Shown: piece after piece, positions 19,202 through 26,898 of the stretch
Layout: each line of letters starts with the position of its first letter
Numbering within the stretch: position 1 is the first letter of the stretch
NCBI GenBank assembly: GCA_020444505.1
Contig: JAHLKU010000011.1
Span: forward strand, 1-59,310
Direction: 5' to 3'
DNA: 59,310 bases
Source of the DNA: Actinomycetota bacterium
GTDB lineage: Bacteria; Actinomycetota; Acidimicrobiia; Spongiisociales; UBA11373
Notes under the pieces: model-generated
What the model saw: only the letters and a program-made list of their open reading frames with translations
Databases searched by the model: none
Told to the model about the DNA's origin: nothing
Made by a program: the position numbers and the translations under genes

Positions 19202-19446
19202 AGACGACGCTCCGGCCCTACCAGCCCGGCTGGTGGCTGCAGAGGACGATCCTCCTGTATCGACGCCTCCTCTCTCCCGTGATGGGGAGGAACTGCCGGT
19301 ACCTCCCCACCTGTTCCGAATACGCCTACGACGCCATCGGTGAGCACGGGGCCCTGAAGGGCACCTGGCTCGCCGTGCGGCGCGTCGGGCGCTGCCACCC
19401 CTGGCACGAGGGTGGATACGACCCCGTCCCGAGGAAGGTGGAGTAG
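19198..19446 (+). CDS. yidD: Membrane protein insertion efficiency factor YidD
   Basis: An 82-aa YidD protein with the family motif [19 protein letters not shown], followed by [18 protein letters not shown]. YidD is a small membrane-associated protein that assists YidC-dependent insertion. The GTG overlaps the rnpA stop by 4 nt. The length is typical. Confidence 0.96.
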   Translation: MKTTLRPYQPGWWLQRTILLYRRLLSPVMGRNCRYLPTCSEYAYDAIGEHGALKGTWLAVRRVGRCHPWHEGGYDPVPRKVE

Positions 19447-19450
19447 CCGC

Positions 19451-20392
19451 ATGTGGGATGCGATCAGGAATGCGTTGGGGTGGTTGATCTCGTTCTTCTA
19501 CGACCTCGTCCCCAACGTCGGTGTGGCGATCATCCTGCTGACCATCGCGGTCGGGTTGTTGATGTTCCCGCTGACCCTCAAGCAGACGCGCTCGATGAAG
19601 GCGATGCAGGAGATCCAACCGGAGCTGAAACGGCTGCAGAAGGATCTCAAGCACGACAAGCAGGCGCTGCAGGAAGCCACGATGGCGCTCTACAAGGAGA
19701 AGGGCGTCAACCCGGCCGCCGGGTGCCTGCCCCTGCTCCTGCAGATGCCGGTGTGGTTCGCACTGTTCCAGGTGCTGCGGCAGTTCGCCGTGGACATCTA
19801 CCACCTGCGCTACAACCTGGGCAACATCCCCGGGGTCGGCACCCGGACGCTCGAGTTCACCGTCGGCGACCCCGACAAGTTCCTGCCGGCCGGCAGCAAA
19901 CTGGCGTCGGCGGCGACCGCCGGAGACCCGCTCAGTTTCCTGTGGATGGACATGCGGGTGACGCCGGCAGAGGTGTTCCAGAACGGGTTCGTGAAGGCGC
20001 TCCCGTACCTGATCACGATCTTCGTGGTGATGGGGACCGCCTACTGGCAGCAGCGGCAGACGATGGCCAAGTCGCAGCGCGACGGCAACGAGCAGCAACC
20101 CGGCCAGGCCATCATGAAGATTTTCCCAGTCTTCTTCGGCTTCATCTCCTTCTCCCTCCCCGCGGGCCTGGTGGTCTACTTCGCCGCCAGCCAGATCTTC
20201 CGGATCGGGCAGCAGTCCTTCATCCTCAGGATGGACGAGGGCAAGGAGGACGGAGGCACACCGAAGCCGAAGACGACCTCGACCACACCCAAGCCGGTCG
20301 AGAAGCCACGCCCTGCCACGCCGCGCCAGGCGGCGCAGCGTCGGCCCCAGGGCTCGAAGAAGAAGCGCGGCAAGAAGCGCAGGAGAAGGTGA
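19451..20392 (+). CDS. yidC: Membrane protein insertase YidC
   Basis: A 313-aa YidC/Oxa1 insertase of the short Gram-positive type, without the large periplasmic domain of proteobacteria. Hallmarks: an N-terminal helix, FPLTLKQTRSMKAMQEIQP (the conserved coiled cytoplasmic loop), GCLPLLLQMPVWFALFQVL, and later helices ending with FSLPAGLVVYFAASQIFRIGQQ. The C-terminus is a Lys/Arg-rich tail (KKKRGKKRRRR) likely to contact the ribosome. The ATG at 19451 lies 4 nt after the yidD stop. Confidence 0.97.
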   Translation: MWDAIRNALGWLISFFYDLVPNVGVAIILLTIAVGLLMFPLTLKQTRSMKAMQEIQPELKRLQKDLKHDKQALQEATMALYKEKGVNPAAGCLPLLLQMPVWFALFQVLRQFAVDIYHLRYNLGNIPGVGTRTLEFTVGDPDKFLPAGSKLASAATAGDPLSFLWMDMRVTPAEVFQNGFVKALPYLITIFVVMGTAYWQQRQTMAKSQRDGNEQQPGQAIMKIFPVFFGFISFSLPAGLVVYFAASQIFRIGQQSFILRMDEGKEDGGTPKPKTTSTTPKPVEKPRPATPRQAAQRRPQGSKKKRGKKRRRR

Positions 20393-20396
20393 CGTC

Positions 20397-21341
20397 GTGA
20401 GCGAAGAGTGGTTGGAGATTCGGGCCCGATCCCGTGAGGACGCCGTTGCGGCGGCTGTGGCCGAACTCGGGTTGGATTCGGCGAAGCAGGTGAACGTCGA
20501 GGTCGTCGAGGAGCCGCAGAAGGGGCTGCTCGGGTTCGGCGGGAAGGACGGCCTGTTCCGGGTGTCGAAGGCACGGTCGAGTTCGCGCCGCCGCCGCCGT
20601 GGCGGCGGGTCGTCGAGTGGCTCGTCGAAGGGCGGTTCGTCGGGCGGCAAGGGTGGCGGCAAGCAGTCGCGGGACGGATCGTCGGAGTCGCAGGGGCGAC
20701 GGGACGGCAACCGCAACGGCAACCGCTCCGGCAACCGCAACGGTGACCGGCAGCAGCGTGGCTCGCGCCAGGACGGCCGGTCTCGCTCCGGCGGGAGTGG
20801 GAAGACGAAGGCGGAGTCCTCGAGGCAGGCGCCGAAACCCAAGGAACCAAGGAAAGAGGAGGAGGCCGACATGCCGGACCTCAGCGAACAGGCGACCGTC
20901 GTCAACGACTTCCTGGTCGGCCTCCTCGAGGCATTCGGACTCGAGGGCGACGTGGAGACGAGCGTCAAGGACGACGACATCATCATCGCCAACGTGACCG
21001 GCGAGCAGGCGGAGGCCCTGATCGGCCCGAAAGGCCAGATCCTGCAGGCGATCCTGGAGCTGACGAGGACGGTGGTCCAGCGCAAGACCCAGGCCGGTGC
21101 CCGGATCCGCCTGGACATCGGGGGCTACACCGAGCGCCGGCGCGAGGCGCTGCGGATCTACGCCGGGCGCCTGGCCGAGCAGGTGGTCGAGGACGGCGAG
21201 GAAGTGATGCTGGAGCCGATGAACCCGGCCGACCGCAAGGTGGTCCACGACGTGGTCGCCGAGATCGACGGGGTCCGCTCCTACTCAGAGGGAGAGGAAC
21301 CGCGTCGATCGGTGGTGATCTCCCCCTCCCCGACCGACTGA
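20397..21341 (+). CDS. jag: Jag/KhpB family RNA-binding protein
   Basis: A 314-aa protein with a Jag_N domain (about 1-57, EWLEIRARSREDAVAAAVAE and KGLLGFG), a long low-complexity linker rich in Ser, Gly, Arg and Asn (about 60-150), then a KH domain containing LIGPKGQILQAI and an R3H domain with RRREALRIYAGRLAEQV. The family (SpoIIIJ-associated Jag, KhpB) binds RNA and affects cell division and envelope growth. The GTG at 20397 follows yidC by 4 nt. The linker is longer than usual for the family, with GNRNGNR-type repeats. Confidence 0.93.
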   Translation: MSEEWLEIRARSREDAVAAAVAELGLDSAKQVNVEVVEEPQKGLLGFGGKDGLFRVSKARSSSRRRRRGGGSSSGSSKGGSSGGKGGGKQSRDGSSESQGRRDGNRNGNRSGNRNGDRQQRGSRQDGRSRSGGSGKTKAESSRQAPKPKEPRKEEEADMPDLSEQATVVNDFLVGLLEAFGLEGDVETSVKDDDIIIANVTGEQAEALIGPKGQILQAILELTRTVVQRKTQAGARIRLDIGGYTERRREALRIYAGRLAEQVVEDGEEVMLEPMNPADRKVVHDVVAEIDGVRSYSEGEEPRRSVVISPSPTD

Positions 21342-21361
21342 CGTCACCGCGACGTCGAGGG

Positions 21362-21778
21362 TCAAGGGACCGGCCGTTCGGCCGGTCCCTCGCTCGTGGA
21401 ACCCACCCGGTACTTCTCCTTCATGGACTGGTAGCGCTCCCAGGCGTACTCGTCCACATCGGGCGTGAGGTGGCGGTCCAGCACGGGGACGAGGACGTCG
21501 CGGAGGAACGCCCCGCGGGCCATCCACTGGTAGTAGGAGCGACCTCCGTGGTGGTAGGGCCCGTAGAGGCGCCCACCCGGGAACGTGTCCGTCAGCCAGG
21601 TGAAGAGCGCCCGATGACGGATGTGCATGCGCAGCGTCACCTGGGGTTGGCGGCCATCGCCGCCGAAGGATCCCTCCCCCACCAGGACGCCGACGAGGAC
21701 GCCGATCTCGAACGGCGGGAACGTCGGCCCCGGGTAGCCGCCTTCGGGGGTAGCAGTTGTTTCACCGTCGGTCGTCAC
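21362..21778 (-). CDS. Freestanding LAGLIDADG-like protein
   Basis: A small protein (138 aa from the GTG at 21778) with one LAGLIDADG-like helix and active-site turn: IGVLVGVLVGEGSFGG (about 25-40), then TLRMHIRHRALFTWLTDTFPGG and GRSYYQWMARGAFL. Members with one motif normally dimerise and bind or cut DNA. It is not inside an intein or intron: it is a lone gene between jag and rsmG, read against both. The GTG at 21778 has TACTGT 7 nt upstream, fitting a leaderless start; the frame stays open to an ATG at 21847, which would add the 12-residue repeat FHVTTDGETT(T/A). Its 3' end lies in a terminator hairpin. Function is unknown: endonuclease or DNA-binding regulator. Confidence 0.7.
   Translation of the reverse strand: MTTDGETTATPEGGYPGPTFPPFEIGVLVGVLVGEGSFGGDGRQPQVTLRMHIRHRALFTWLTDTFPGGRLYGPYHHGGRSYYQWMARGAFLRDVLVPVLDRHLTPDVDEYAWERYQSMKEKYRVGSTSEGPAERPVP
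21365..21390. terminator. Bidirectional hairpin terminator after jag
   Basis: AGGGACCGGCC-GTTC-GGCCGGTCCCT is a perfect 11-bp stem with a 4-nt loop, 23 nt after the jag stop. It also encodes the last codons of the leftward LAGLIDADG-like gene, so one hairpin can serve both directions. Confidence 0.7.
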
Positions 21779-21822
21779 GTGGAACACAGTAGTTGTTTCA
21801 CCGTCGGTTGTCACGTGGAACG
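21756..21822. repeat. 36-bp tandem repeat resembling split parS sites
   Basis: Two 33-bp copies (21753-21785 and 21789-21821) differ at only two positions and repeat with a 36-bp period. Each has TGTTTCAC, then 13 bp (CGTCGGTYGTCAC), then GTGGAAC. Deleting the 13 bp from copy 1 gives TGTTTCACGTGGAACA, a parS sequence. Read on the minus strand, copy 1 begins TGTTCCACGTGA, 12 of 16 parS bases in a row. The repeats lie between the divergent LAGLIDADG-like gene and the rsmG-parA-parB operon. Confidence 0.7.
21786..21791 (-). promoter_or_regulatory. -10 box TACTGT between the two repeats
   Basis: TACTGT on the minus strand lies 7 nt before the GTG at 21778, the spacing seen at other leaderless genes here. 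Confidence 0.4.
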
Positions 21823-21832
21823 GGAGGACATC

Positions 21833-21838
21833 TACAAT
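21833..21838 (+). promoter_or_regulatory. -10 box TACAAT at rsmG
   Basis: TACAAT is a near-consensus -10 box and lies 7 nt before the in-frame ATG at 21846. If used, rsmG is leaderless and starts there; TTGTCA at 21808-21813, inside the second repeat, is a possible -35 with a long 19-bp spacer. Confidence 0.5.
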
Positions 21839-22514
21839 GGACGCCATGGAGACGGACCCGCCTGCCGGCAGCATCGACCTGGTGCGACGCGTAGCCGCGT
21901 GGGCCGGTCATCCCCTGCTCCCCGACCAGGAGGACCGACTCGCGGCGTATGCCGCCTGGTTGGAGGAGGAGGCCATCCCCGCCGGAGGCCTTGGGCCTCG
22001 GGAAGGGCCCCGCCTCTGGGGACGCCATCTGGCCGACTCCCTCGCCTTCGCCGCCGGCTGGAGGGATCGAGAGCCCCCGGCGGAGATCCTCGACGTGGGC
22101 AGCGGGGTCGGGTTGCCGGGGATCCCCCTGGCGATCCTCTGGCCCGAGACGGTCGTCACGACCCTGGATCGCGGCGGGCGGCGCATCCGACTCCTGCGAC
22201 GGGCCACCCGCGTCGCGGGCCTGGTCAACGTAGAGGTGGCGCAGGGCGACGTGTTCTCGGTGGCCGACGAGTGGGAGAGCGTCGTGTTCCGCGGGGCGGT
22301 CAAGGCGCCGGAGGCCGTGGGGTTGACGGCTCGCTTGCTCGATGTGGGGGGCACCGCCGTGCTCGGATTGAGTCGCCGCTCCGAGGTTCCGGCCGACGCC
22401 CGGGACCTGACCAACCTGGCGGAGGCACTCGGCCTCGCGGCGGAGGTCGTCGAGGTCCCCTCCGGGGTCCTTGACGCCACCGCGTGGCTGCTTATCATGC
22501 GTCTCGGTGAGTAA
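21837..22514 (+). CDS. rsmG: 16S rRNA (guanine-N7) methyltransferase RsmG
   Basis: A 225-aa SAM-dependent methyltransferase (GidB) that modifies a guanine of 16S rRNA (G527 in E. coli numbering); its loss gives low-level streptomycin resistance in several bacteria. The SAM-binding motif EILDVGSGVGLPGIPLAI and the upstream RLWGRHLADSLAF are family hallmarks. Two starts are possible: ATG 21837 with GGGAGG 9 nt upstream, used here, or ATG 21846, which fits a leaderless transcript from TACAAT. The gene overlaps parA by 8 nt, forming rsmG-parA-parB. Confidence 0.96.
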   Translation: MDAMETDPPAGSIDLVRRVAAWAGHPLLPDQEDRLAAYAAWLEEEAIPAGGLGPREGPRLWGRHLADSLAFAAGWRDREPPAEILDVGSGVGLPGIPLAILWPETVVTTLDRGGRRIRLLRRATRVAGLVNVEVAQGDVFSVADEWESVVFRGAVKAPEAVGLTARLLDVGGTAVLGLSRRSEVPADARDLTNLAEALGLAAEVVEVPSGVLDATAWLLIMRLGE

Positions 22515-23292
22515 GCCCTCTTCGCCGACGATCGTCGCCATCGCCAACCAGAAGGGCGGTGTCGGCAAATCGACCACCGCCATCAACCTGTCGGCGGCAC
22601 TGGCGTTCGCCGGTGAACGCGTGCTGATCGTCGACGCCGATCCCCAGGCCAACGCCACCTCCGGGGTGGGGATCGCCCATGCCACGGTGACCGCCTCGCT
22701 GTACGACGTGCTGCTGGGCGAGGCCGAGATCGATGACGCGGTGGAACCCACCAGCGTCAAGAACCTCTTCACGATCCCCTCTTCGATCGACCTGGCCGGC
22801 GCCGAGATCGAACTGGTGAGCCAGTTCTCCCGGGAGCGGCAACTGAGCAGAGCACTCGAATCCCTCTCCATGCCGTTCGACATGGTCTTCGTGGATTGCC
22901 CTCCGTCGCTGGGGTTGATCACGGTCAATGCCCTGACCGCGGCGGACGAGGTGCTGATCCCCATCCAGTGCGAGTACTACGCCCTGGAGGGCCTCAGCCA
23001 GCTGCTGCGGAACATCTCGCTGATCCAGCAGAACCTTAATCCTCAACTCGAAATCGAGGGCGTCGTCCTCACCATGTACGACCGGCGCACCACGCTCGCT
23101 GCCGATGTCGCCGCCCAGGTACGGGAGCACTTCGGGGAGAAGGCCTACCGCACGGTGATCCCGAGGACGGTCCGCCTGGCCGAGGCGCCTTCGTACGGCG
23201 AACCGATCGAGTCGTTCGACGCCACGAGTCGGGGAGCCATCGCCTACCGGGCCCTGGCCGAGGAGTTCAGGAGGAGACATGGCCGCACGTAA
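22507..23292 (+). CDS. parA: Chromosome partitioning ATPase ParA/Soj
   Basis: A 261-aa ParA/Soj ATPase that moves ParB-parS complexes over the nucleoid. The deviant Walker A KGGVGKST is at about 16-23, with VLIVDADPQANATSG and FDMVFVDCPPSLGLITVNAL as switch and Walker B regions. It lacks an N-terminal HTH domain, as expected for chromosomal type Soj. The GTG at 22507 lies inside the end of rsmG, and the gene end overlaps the parB start by 14 nt. Confidence 0.97.
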   Translation: MSKPSSPTIVAIANQKGGVGKSTTAINLSAALAFAGERVLIVDADPQANATSGVGIAHATVTASLYDVLLGEAEIDDAVEPTSVKNLFTIPSSIDLAGAEIELVSQFSRERQLSRALESLSMPFDMVFVDCPPSLGLITVNALTAADEVLIPIQCEYYALEGLSQLLRNISLIQQNLNPQLEIEGVVLTMYDRRTTLAADVAAQVREHFGEKAYRTVIPRTVRLAEAPSYGEPIESFDATSRGAIAYRALAEEFRRRHGRT

Positions 23293-24130
23293 GACCGGGC
23301 TCGGGAGGGGCCTGGAAGCTCTCCTGCCCACCGGGGACGGCGACGAGGGATTCGCGCTGCTCCCGATCGACGCCATCAGCACCAACCCGCAGCAACCCCG
23401 GTCGCGTTTCGACGACGAGGCGCTGGAGAGCCTGGCCGCCTCGATCCGCGAGGTCGGCGTGCTGCAACCGATCGTGGTGCGCCAGACCGCCGAGGACGAG
23501 TACCAGTTGGTGGCGGGGGAGCGACGGTGGCGCGCGGCCGAGAAGGTGGGCCTGGGGGTGATCCCGGCGATCATCCGCGACGGCGACGACGTCTCCGGTC
23601 TCACCGAAGCGCTGATCGAGAACCTGCAGCGTGAGGATCTCACACCACTGGAGGAAGCCGCCGCCTACCGTCAACTCATGGAAGATTTTGGGTTGACGCA
23701 CGAAGACGTCGCACTGCGTGTCGGCAAGAGCAGGAGCGCGGTGAGCAACACGCTGCGACTGCTCAACCTGCCGGCCGTGATCCAGGGGTTGCTGGAGGCC
23801 GGGGAACTGAGCGCCGGCCATGCCCGGGCGCTCCTGGCGGTGGACGACGTCCGCTACGCCGAGCACCTGGCCCGGCGCGCCGCCGAGGAAGGGTGGCCGG
23901 TGCGGCGGGTGGAGGAAGCGGTCCGGGCCCGGACGGAGCCAGCCCAGCCCAGGGCGGCCCGGCAGGCGCCGACGGCCCGTCCGGCGGAGATCCTCGAACT
24001 GGAGGAACGCCTCACCGATCGCCTGGGGAGCACCGTGCGGATCGACTACGGCGCCAAGGGGGGCAAGGTCGTCATTCGCTTCGGGTCGCTCGACGACCTC
24101 GAGCGCGTCTACCGGGCGCTGCTGGGCTAG
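23279..24130 (+). CDS. parB: Chromosome partitioning protein ParB
   Basis: A 283-aa ParB/Spo0J CTPase that loads at parS and slides on DNA. The order is an N-terminal ParA-stimulating peptide (KTGLGRGLEALLP), the CTP-binding motif GERRWRAA (80-87), the ENLQRE segment, the HTH LTHEDVALRVGKSRSAVSNT (about 139-158) and a C-terminal dimerisation segment. The length is normal. Its TAG stop shares CTAG with the convergent cwlM gene. Candidate binding sites are the split-parS repeats at 21756-21822. Confidence 0.97.
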   Translation: MAARKTGLGRGLEALLPTGDGDEGFALLPIDAISTNPQQPRSRFDDEALESLAASIREVGVLQPIVVRQTAEDEYQLVAGERRWRAAEKVGLGVIPAIIRDGDDVSGLTEALIENLQREDLTPLEEAAAYRQLMEDFGLTHEDVALRVGKSRSAVSNTLRLLNLPAVIQGLLEAGELSAGHARALLAVDDVRYAEHLARRAAEEGWPVRRVEEAVRARTEPAQPRAARQAPTARPAEILELEERLTDRLGSTVRIDYGAKGGKVVIRFGSLDDLERVYRALLG

Positions 24131-25101
24131 CCGCCGTCCTGCTCTGCCCGGGATCGCAGCCACGCCTGGATGCCGCGTGCCACCGCCGCCCCGAGCGTTG
24201 CGTCGAGCGTCGGCACCGTGACCACCACCGCCGTGGCCCGCGTCTCGCGCAGCATCGGTGAGACCCTGCCGATGGCCTCCAACCCGAGCCGTGCCGCGAT
24301 GGCGGCGGCGAGCGCCTCGCCCGACTCGCTGCGGCTGAGGGGTGAGGCGAAGTAGAACACGCCGGGGCAGTCGGTGCGGGGGAGGGCGAATCCGACGACC
24401 ATCTCGGCTCCGGCGGCATTGGCCTGGCGGGCGCGGCTGCGCTCGGCGGGGCGGGTGTCGATGGCGCGCGAGAGGGTGGGCAGCGCGCCCATCTCCCGGA
24501 GGGCGGCGGCGGCGGCGGATCCCGCCTCCCAGGCGACGCCGGCCTCCAGGTCGTCGCGGCAGAACGGGTCCACGAAGATGCGCTGCCCGGCCACGCTCGG
24601 CGGAAGGGCGCGCAGCCAGACCCGTTCCCTGACGACCTCGCGTCCCATTTTCTGGGTTGCGCGGGTCATGAGGGCGAGCTCTTCGATGACCTCCGGCCCG
24701 GCAATGCCATCTTCTGCCATACCGCGGTTCTGCTGGAAGTCCAGCACCGCTCGCAGCGTGTCGGCCCCGAAGATGCCGTCGACGATGCCGGCATCGAAGC
24801 CGAGGGCGTTCAGGTCGTGCTGCAGTGTGGCGACGTCGTCGCCGTGGAGCATCGGGAAGCGGTTGTAGAGCAGGCGGTCGCCGAGACGGAAGCCGGCGTC
24901 GACCATGGTGCGCCAGGTCTCCCTGCCCACCAGTCCGTCGGGGGTGAGGCTCCGGGCCCGTTGGAACGCCTCGACGGCGGCGTGGGTGCCGTCCCCGAAC
25001 TCGCCCTCCGGATCGTCGCCGATCGGGAAGCCGAGCAAGGTGAGGCGTTCCTGGATGTCCCGGACCGCCTCACCCGAATCACCAGTCCGATAGAGCGCCA
25101 C
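24127..25101 (-). CDS. cwlM: CwlM-like peptidoglycan-binding protein with degenerate amidase domain
   Basis: A 324-aa protein with two peptidoglycan-binding (PG_binding_1) modules (about 1-65, GDSGEAVRDIQERLTLLGFP; and 75-145, DDVATLQHDLNALGFDAG) and a C-terminal region with the outline of an N-acetylmuramoyl-L-alanine amidase. The zinc ligands are not there: the DPGHGG-type strand reads VDPFCRDD and the SIHxN-type strand reads VVGFALPR. There is no signal peptide. In mycobacteria CwlM sits at this place next to trxC and parB and acts in the cytoplasm as a regulator of MurA, not a hydrolase. That role is inferred here from synteny and lost ligands. Confidence 0.85.
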   Translation of the reverse strand: MALYRTGDSGEAVRDIQERLTLLGFPIGDDPEGEFGDGTHAAVEAFQRARSLTPDGLVGRETWRTMVDAGFRLGDRLLYNRFPMLHGDDVATLQHDLNALGFDAGIVDGIFGADTLRAVLDFQQNRGMAEDGIAGPEVIEELALMTRATQKMGREVVRERVWLRALPPSVAGQRIFVDPFCRDDLEAGVAWEAGSAAAAALREMGALPTLSRAIDTRPAERSRARQANAAGAEMVVGFALPRTDCPGVFYFASPLSRSESGEALAAAIAARLGLEAIGRVSPMLRETRATAVVVTVPTLDATLGAAVARGIQAWLRSRAEQDGG

Positions 25102-25143
25102 GTCGCCCCATCGTCCCAGATTCCGCGTCGAACCGGCCGGTGA

Positions 25144-25470
25144 TCAGCCGAGGAACTCCTGCAGGTCCTGCAACATCGCGATCTTGGGGCGAGCGCCCAC
25201 GATGCGCTTCGCCTCGGCGCCGTCCTTGTAGACGATCATCGTCGGGATGCTCATCACGTCGAAACTCATCGCGGTCTGCGGGTTCTCGTCCACGTTGAGC
25301 TTGGCGATGGTGATCTTCTCGGCGTACTCGCCGGCGATCTCCTCGAGGATCGGAGCGATCATCTTGCAGGGCCCGCACCACTCCGCCCAGAAGTCCACCA
25401 GGACGGGCTTGGGGCCTGCGATCACCTCGCTGAAGGTCTGGTCGGTCGCGATGACCATGTTCTCTGCCAT
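25144..25470 (-). CDS. trxA: Thioredoxin
   Basis: A 108-aa thioredoxin with the redox motif WCGPC (Cys32 and Cys35), the [15 protein letters not shown] strand and the cis-Pro segment [11 protein letters not shown]. It reduces cytoplasmic disulfides using electrons from the reductase encoded just upstream. The ATG at 25470 gives the normal family N-terminus. A GTG at 25497 with GAGGAG directly before it is an alternative; between the two lies an 11-bp tandem duplication that separates the ribosome binding site from the ATG. Operon order is membrane protein, trxB, trxA, cwlM. Confidence 0.96.
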   Translation of the reverse strand: MAENMVIATDQTFSEVIAGPKPVLVDFWAEWCGPCKMIAPILEEIAGEYAEKITIAKLNVDENPQTAMSFDVMSIPTMIVYKDGAEAKRIVGARPKIAMLQDLQEFLG

Positions 25471-25539
25471 GTCGTGCGGCCGTCGTGCGGCCTTCACCTC
25501 CTCGGTGTGTTCGGCGGGGGATCGGACGATACCCGGGTC

Positions 25540-26457
25540 CTACTCCTGGTTGTCCAACCAGCGCTCGGCGTCGATGGCGGCCTGGGCGCCGGTGCCGGCG
25601 GCCGTGATCGCCTGACGGTAGGTGAAGTCCACGACGTCGCCGGCGGCGAACACGCCGGGCACCGAGGTGGACGTGTTCCCGAACGTCTCCACGTATCCCT
25701 TGTCGTTCAACTCCAACTGCCCCTTGAAGAGGGCGGTGGTGGGGTCGTGGCCGATCGCCATGAAGACGCCCTCGGTGGCGAGGTCCTCGACGGCGTCGGT
25801 CTTCACGTTGCGCACCCGCACGCCGGTGACGGTGTCCTCGCCGAGGATCTCCTCCACGACGCTGTCCCACATCACCTCGATCTTCGGGTGGTCGAGGGCG
25901 CGCTCGGCCATGATCTTGCTGGCCCGGAACTCGTCGCGGCGGTGGATGATCGTCACCTTGGAGGCGAACTTGGTGAGGAAGAGCGCCTCCTCCATGGCGG
26001 AGTCGCCGCCGCCGACCACCACGATCTCACGGTCGCGGAAGAAGAAGCCGTCGCAGGTGGCACACGCCGACACGCCGTGGCCGCGCAGTTTCTCCTCGCC
26101 GGGCACCTCGAGCCAGCGGGCGGTGGCGCCGGTGGAGATGATCAGCGTCTCGGCGCGGATCTCCTGGTCGCCCACCCAGACGCCGAAGGGGCGCTCGGAG
26201 AGATCGACCCGGGTGACGTCCGAGGTGATGAAGCGGGTCTCGAAGCGCTCGGCCTGGTTCCGGAACAGCTGCATCATCTCCGGGCCCATGACCCCGTCGG
26301 GGAAGCCCGGGTAGTTCTCGACCTCGGTGGTCAGCATCAACTGGCCGCCCGCCTGCGACCCTTCGATCATCAGCGGCGAGAGCCCGGCGCGTGCCGCATA
26401 GATCGCGGCCGTGAGCCCGGCAGGCCCCGATCCGATGATCACCACTCGTTCGGTCAT
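25540..26457 (-). CDS. trxB: Thioredoxin reductase
   Basis: A 305-aa NADPH-dependent flavoprotein of the low-molecular-weight type. The FAD-binding [18 protein letters not shown] is at about 9-26, the active-site CATC at 132-135, the NADPH fold [16 protein letters not shown] after it, and the second FAD motif [10 protein letters not shown] near the end. It regenerates the neighbouring thioredoxin. Its ATG overlaps the stop of the upstream membrane protein gene by 4 nt, giving translational coupling. Confidence 0.97.
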   Translation of the reverse strand: MTERVVIIGSGPAGLTAAIYAARAGLSPLMIEGSQAGGQLMLTTEVENYPGFPDGVMGPEMMQLFRNQAERFETRFITSDVTRVDLSERPFGVWVGDQEIRAETLIISTGATARWLEVPGEEKLRGHGVSACATCDGFFFRDREIVVVGGGDSAMEEALFLTKFASKVTIIHRRDEFRASKIMAERALDHPKIEVMWDSVVEEILGEDTVTGVRVRNVKTDAVEDLATEGVFMAIGHDPTTALFKGQLELNDKGYVETFGNTSTSVPGVFAAGDVVDFTYRQAITAAGTGAQAAIDAERWLDNQE

Positions 26458-26750
26458 GACGTCGTCTCCTCGGTGTCCTTGGCGGTACGTCGCGACCAGA
26501 GCAACAACCCGAGGAGCAGAAATAGTCCTCCGACGATCGCATAGGCCAGCTCCATGCTGTCCACCAAGTCACCGAGGATGCGGAAGAGACCCACGAAGAA
26601 GTAGACCAGCGCGAAGATCACCAGGATGCCGGCCACCATGGACGCGGCGAGGATCGTGAGCACCTTGGCCGCCGGCTCGACGGTGATCGAGCGGATCTTG
26701 GCGGTCAGGCGCTCCAGCAGGTCGGGGATGCGTTGTGTGAAGTCCTCCAC
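26454..26750 (-). CDS. Small two-helix membrane protein
   Basis: A 98-aa protein starting at a GTG (26750; no strong ribosome binding site). An amphipathic N-terminus ([18 protein letters not shown]) leads to two hydrophobic helices ([26 protein letters not shown] and [15 protein letters not shown]) and a short charged tail. Its stop overlaps trxB. In this gene order it sits where mycobacteria keep small genes between the sigma factor region and trxB. No family is recognised. Confidence 0.65.
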   Translation of the reverse strand: MEDFTQRIPDLLERLTAKIRSITVEPAAKVLTILAASMVAGILVIFALVYFFVGLFRILGDLVDSMELAYAIVGGLFLLLGLLLWSRRTAKDTEETTS

Positions 26751-26885
26751 GACGCGCGAGGTTAGTCGGCCGGTGATCGGGTGACTCCGCCGAGCACGCC
26801 GGTCGGGGGGAGGCAGGCCCTGTGGAGGGTCCCGGTGCTCGCTCCGTCCCTCCCGCGAACCACCCGCGCGCGGGCCCTCCCGGCG

Positions 26886-26891
26886 TACCCT
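26886..26891 (+). promoter_or_regulatory. -10 box TACCCT, leaderless start
   Basis: TACCCT lies 7 nt before the ATG at 26899 without a Shine-Dalgarno. Confidence 0.5.
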
Positions 26892-26898
26892 CCCGGTG

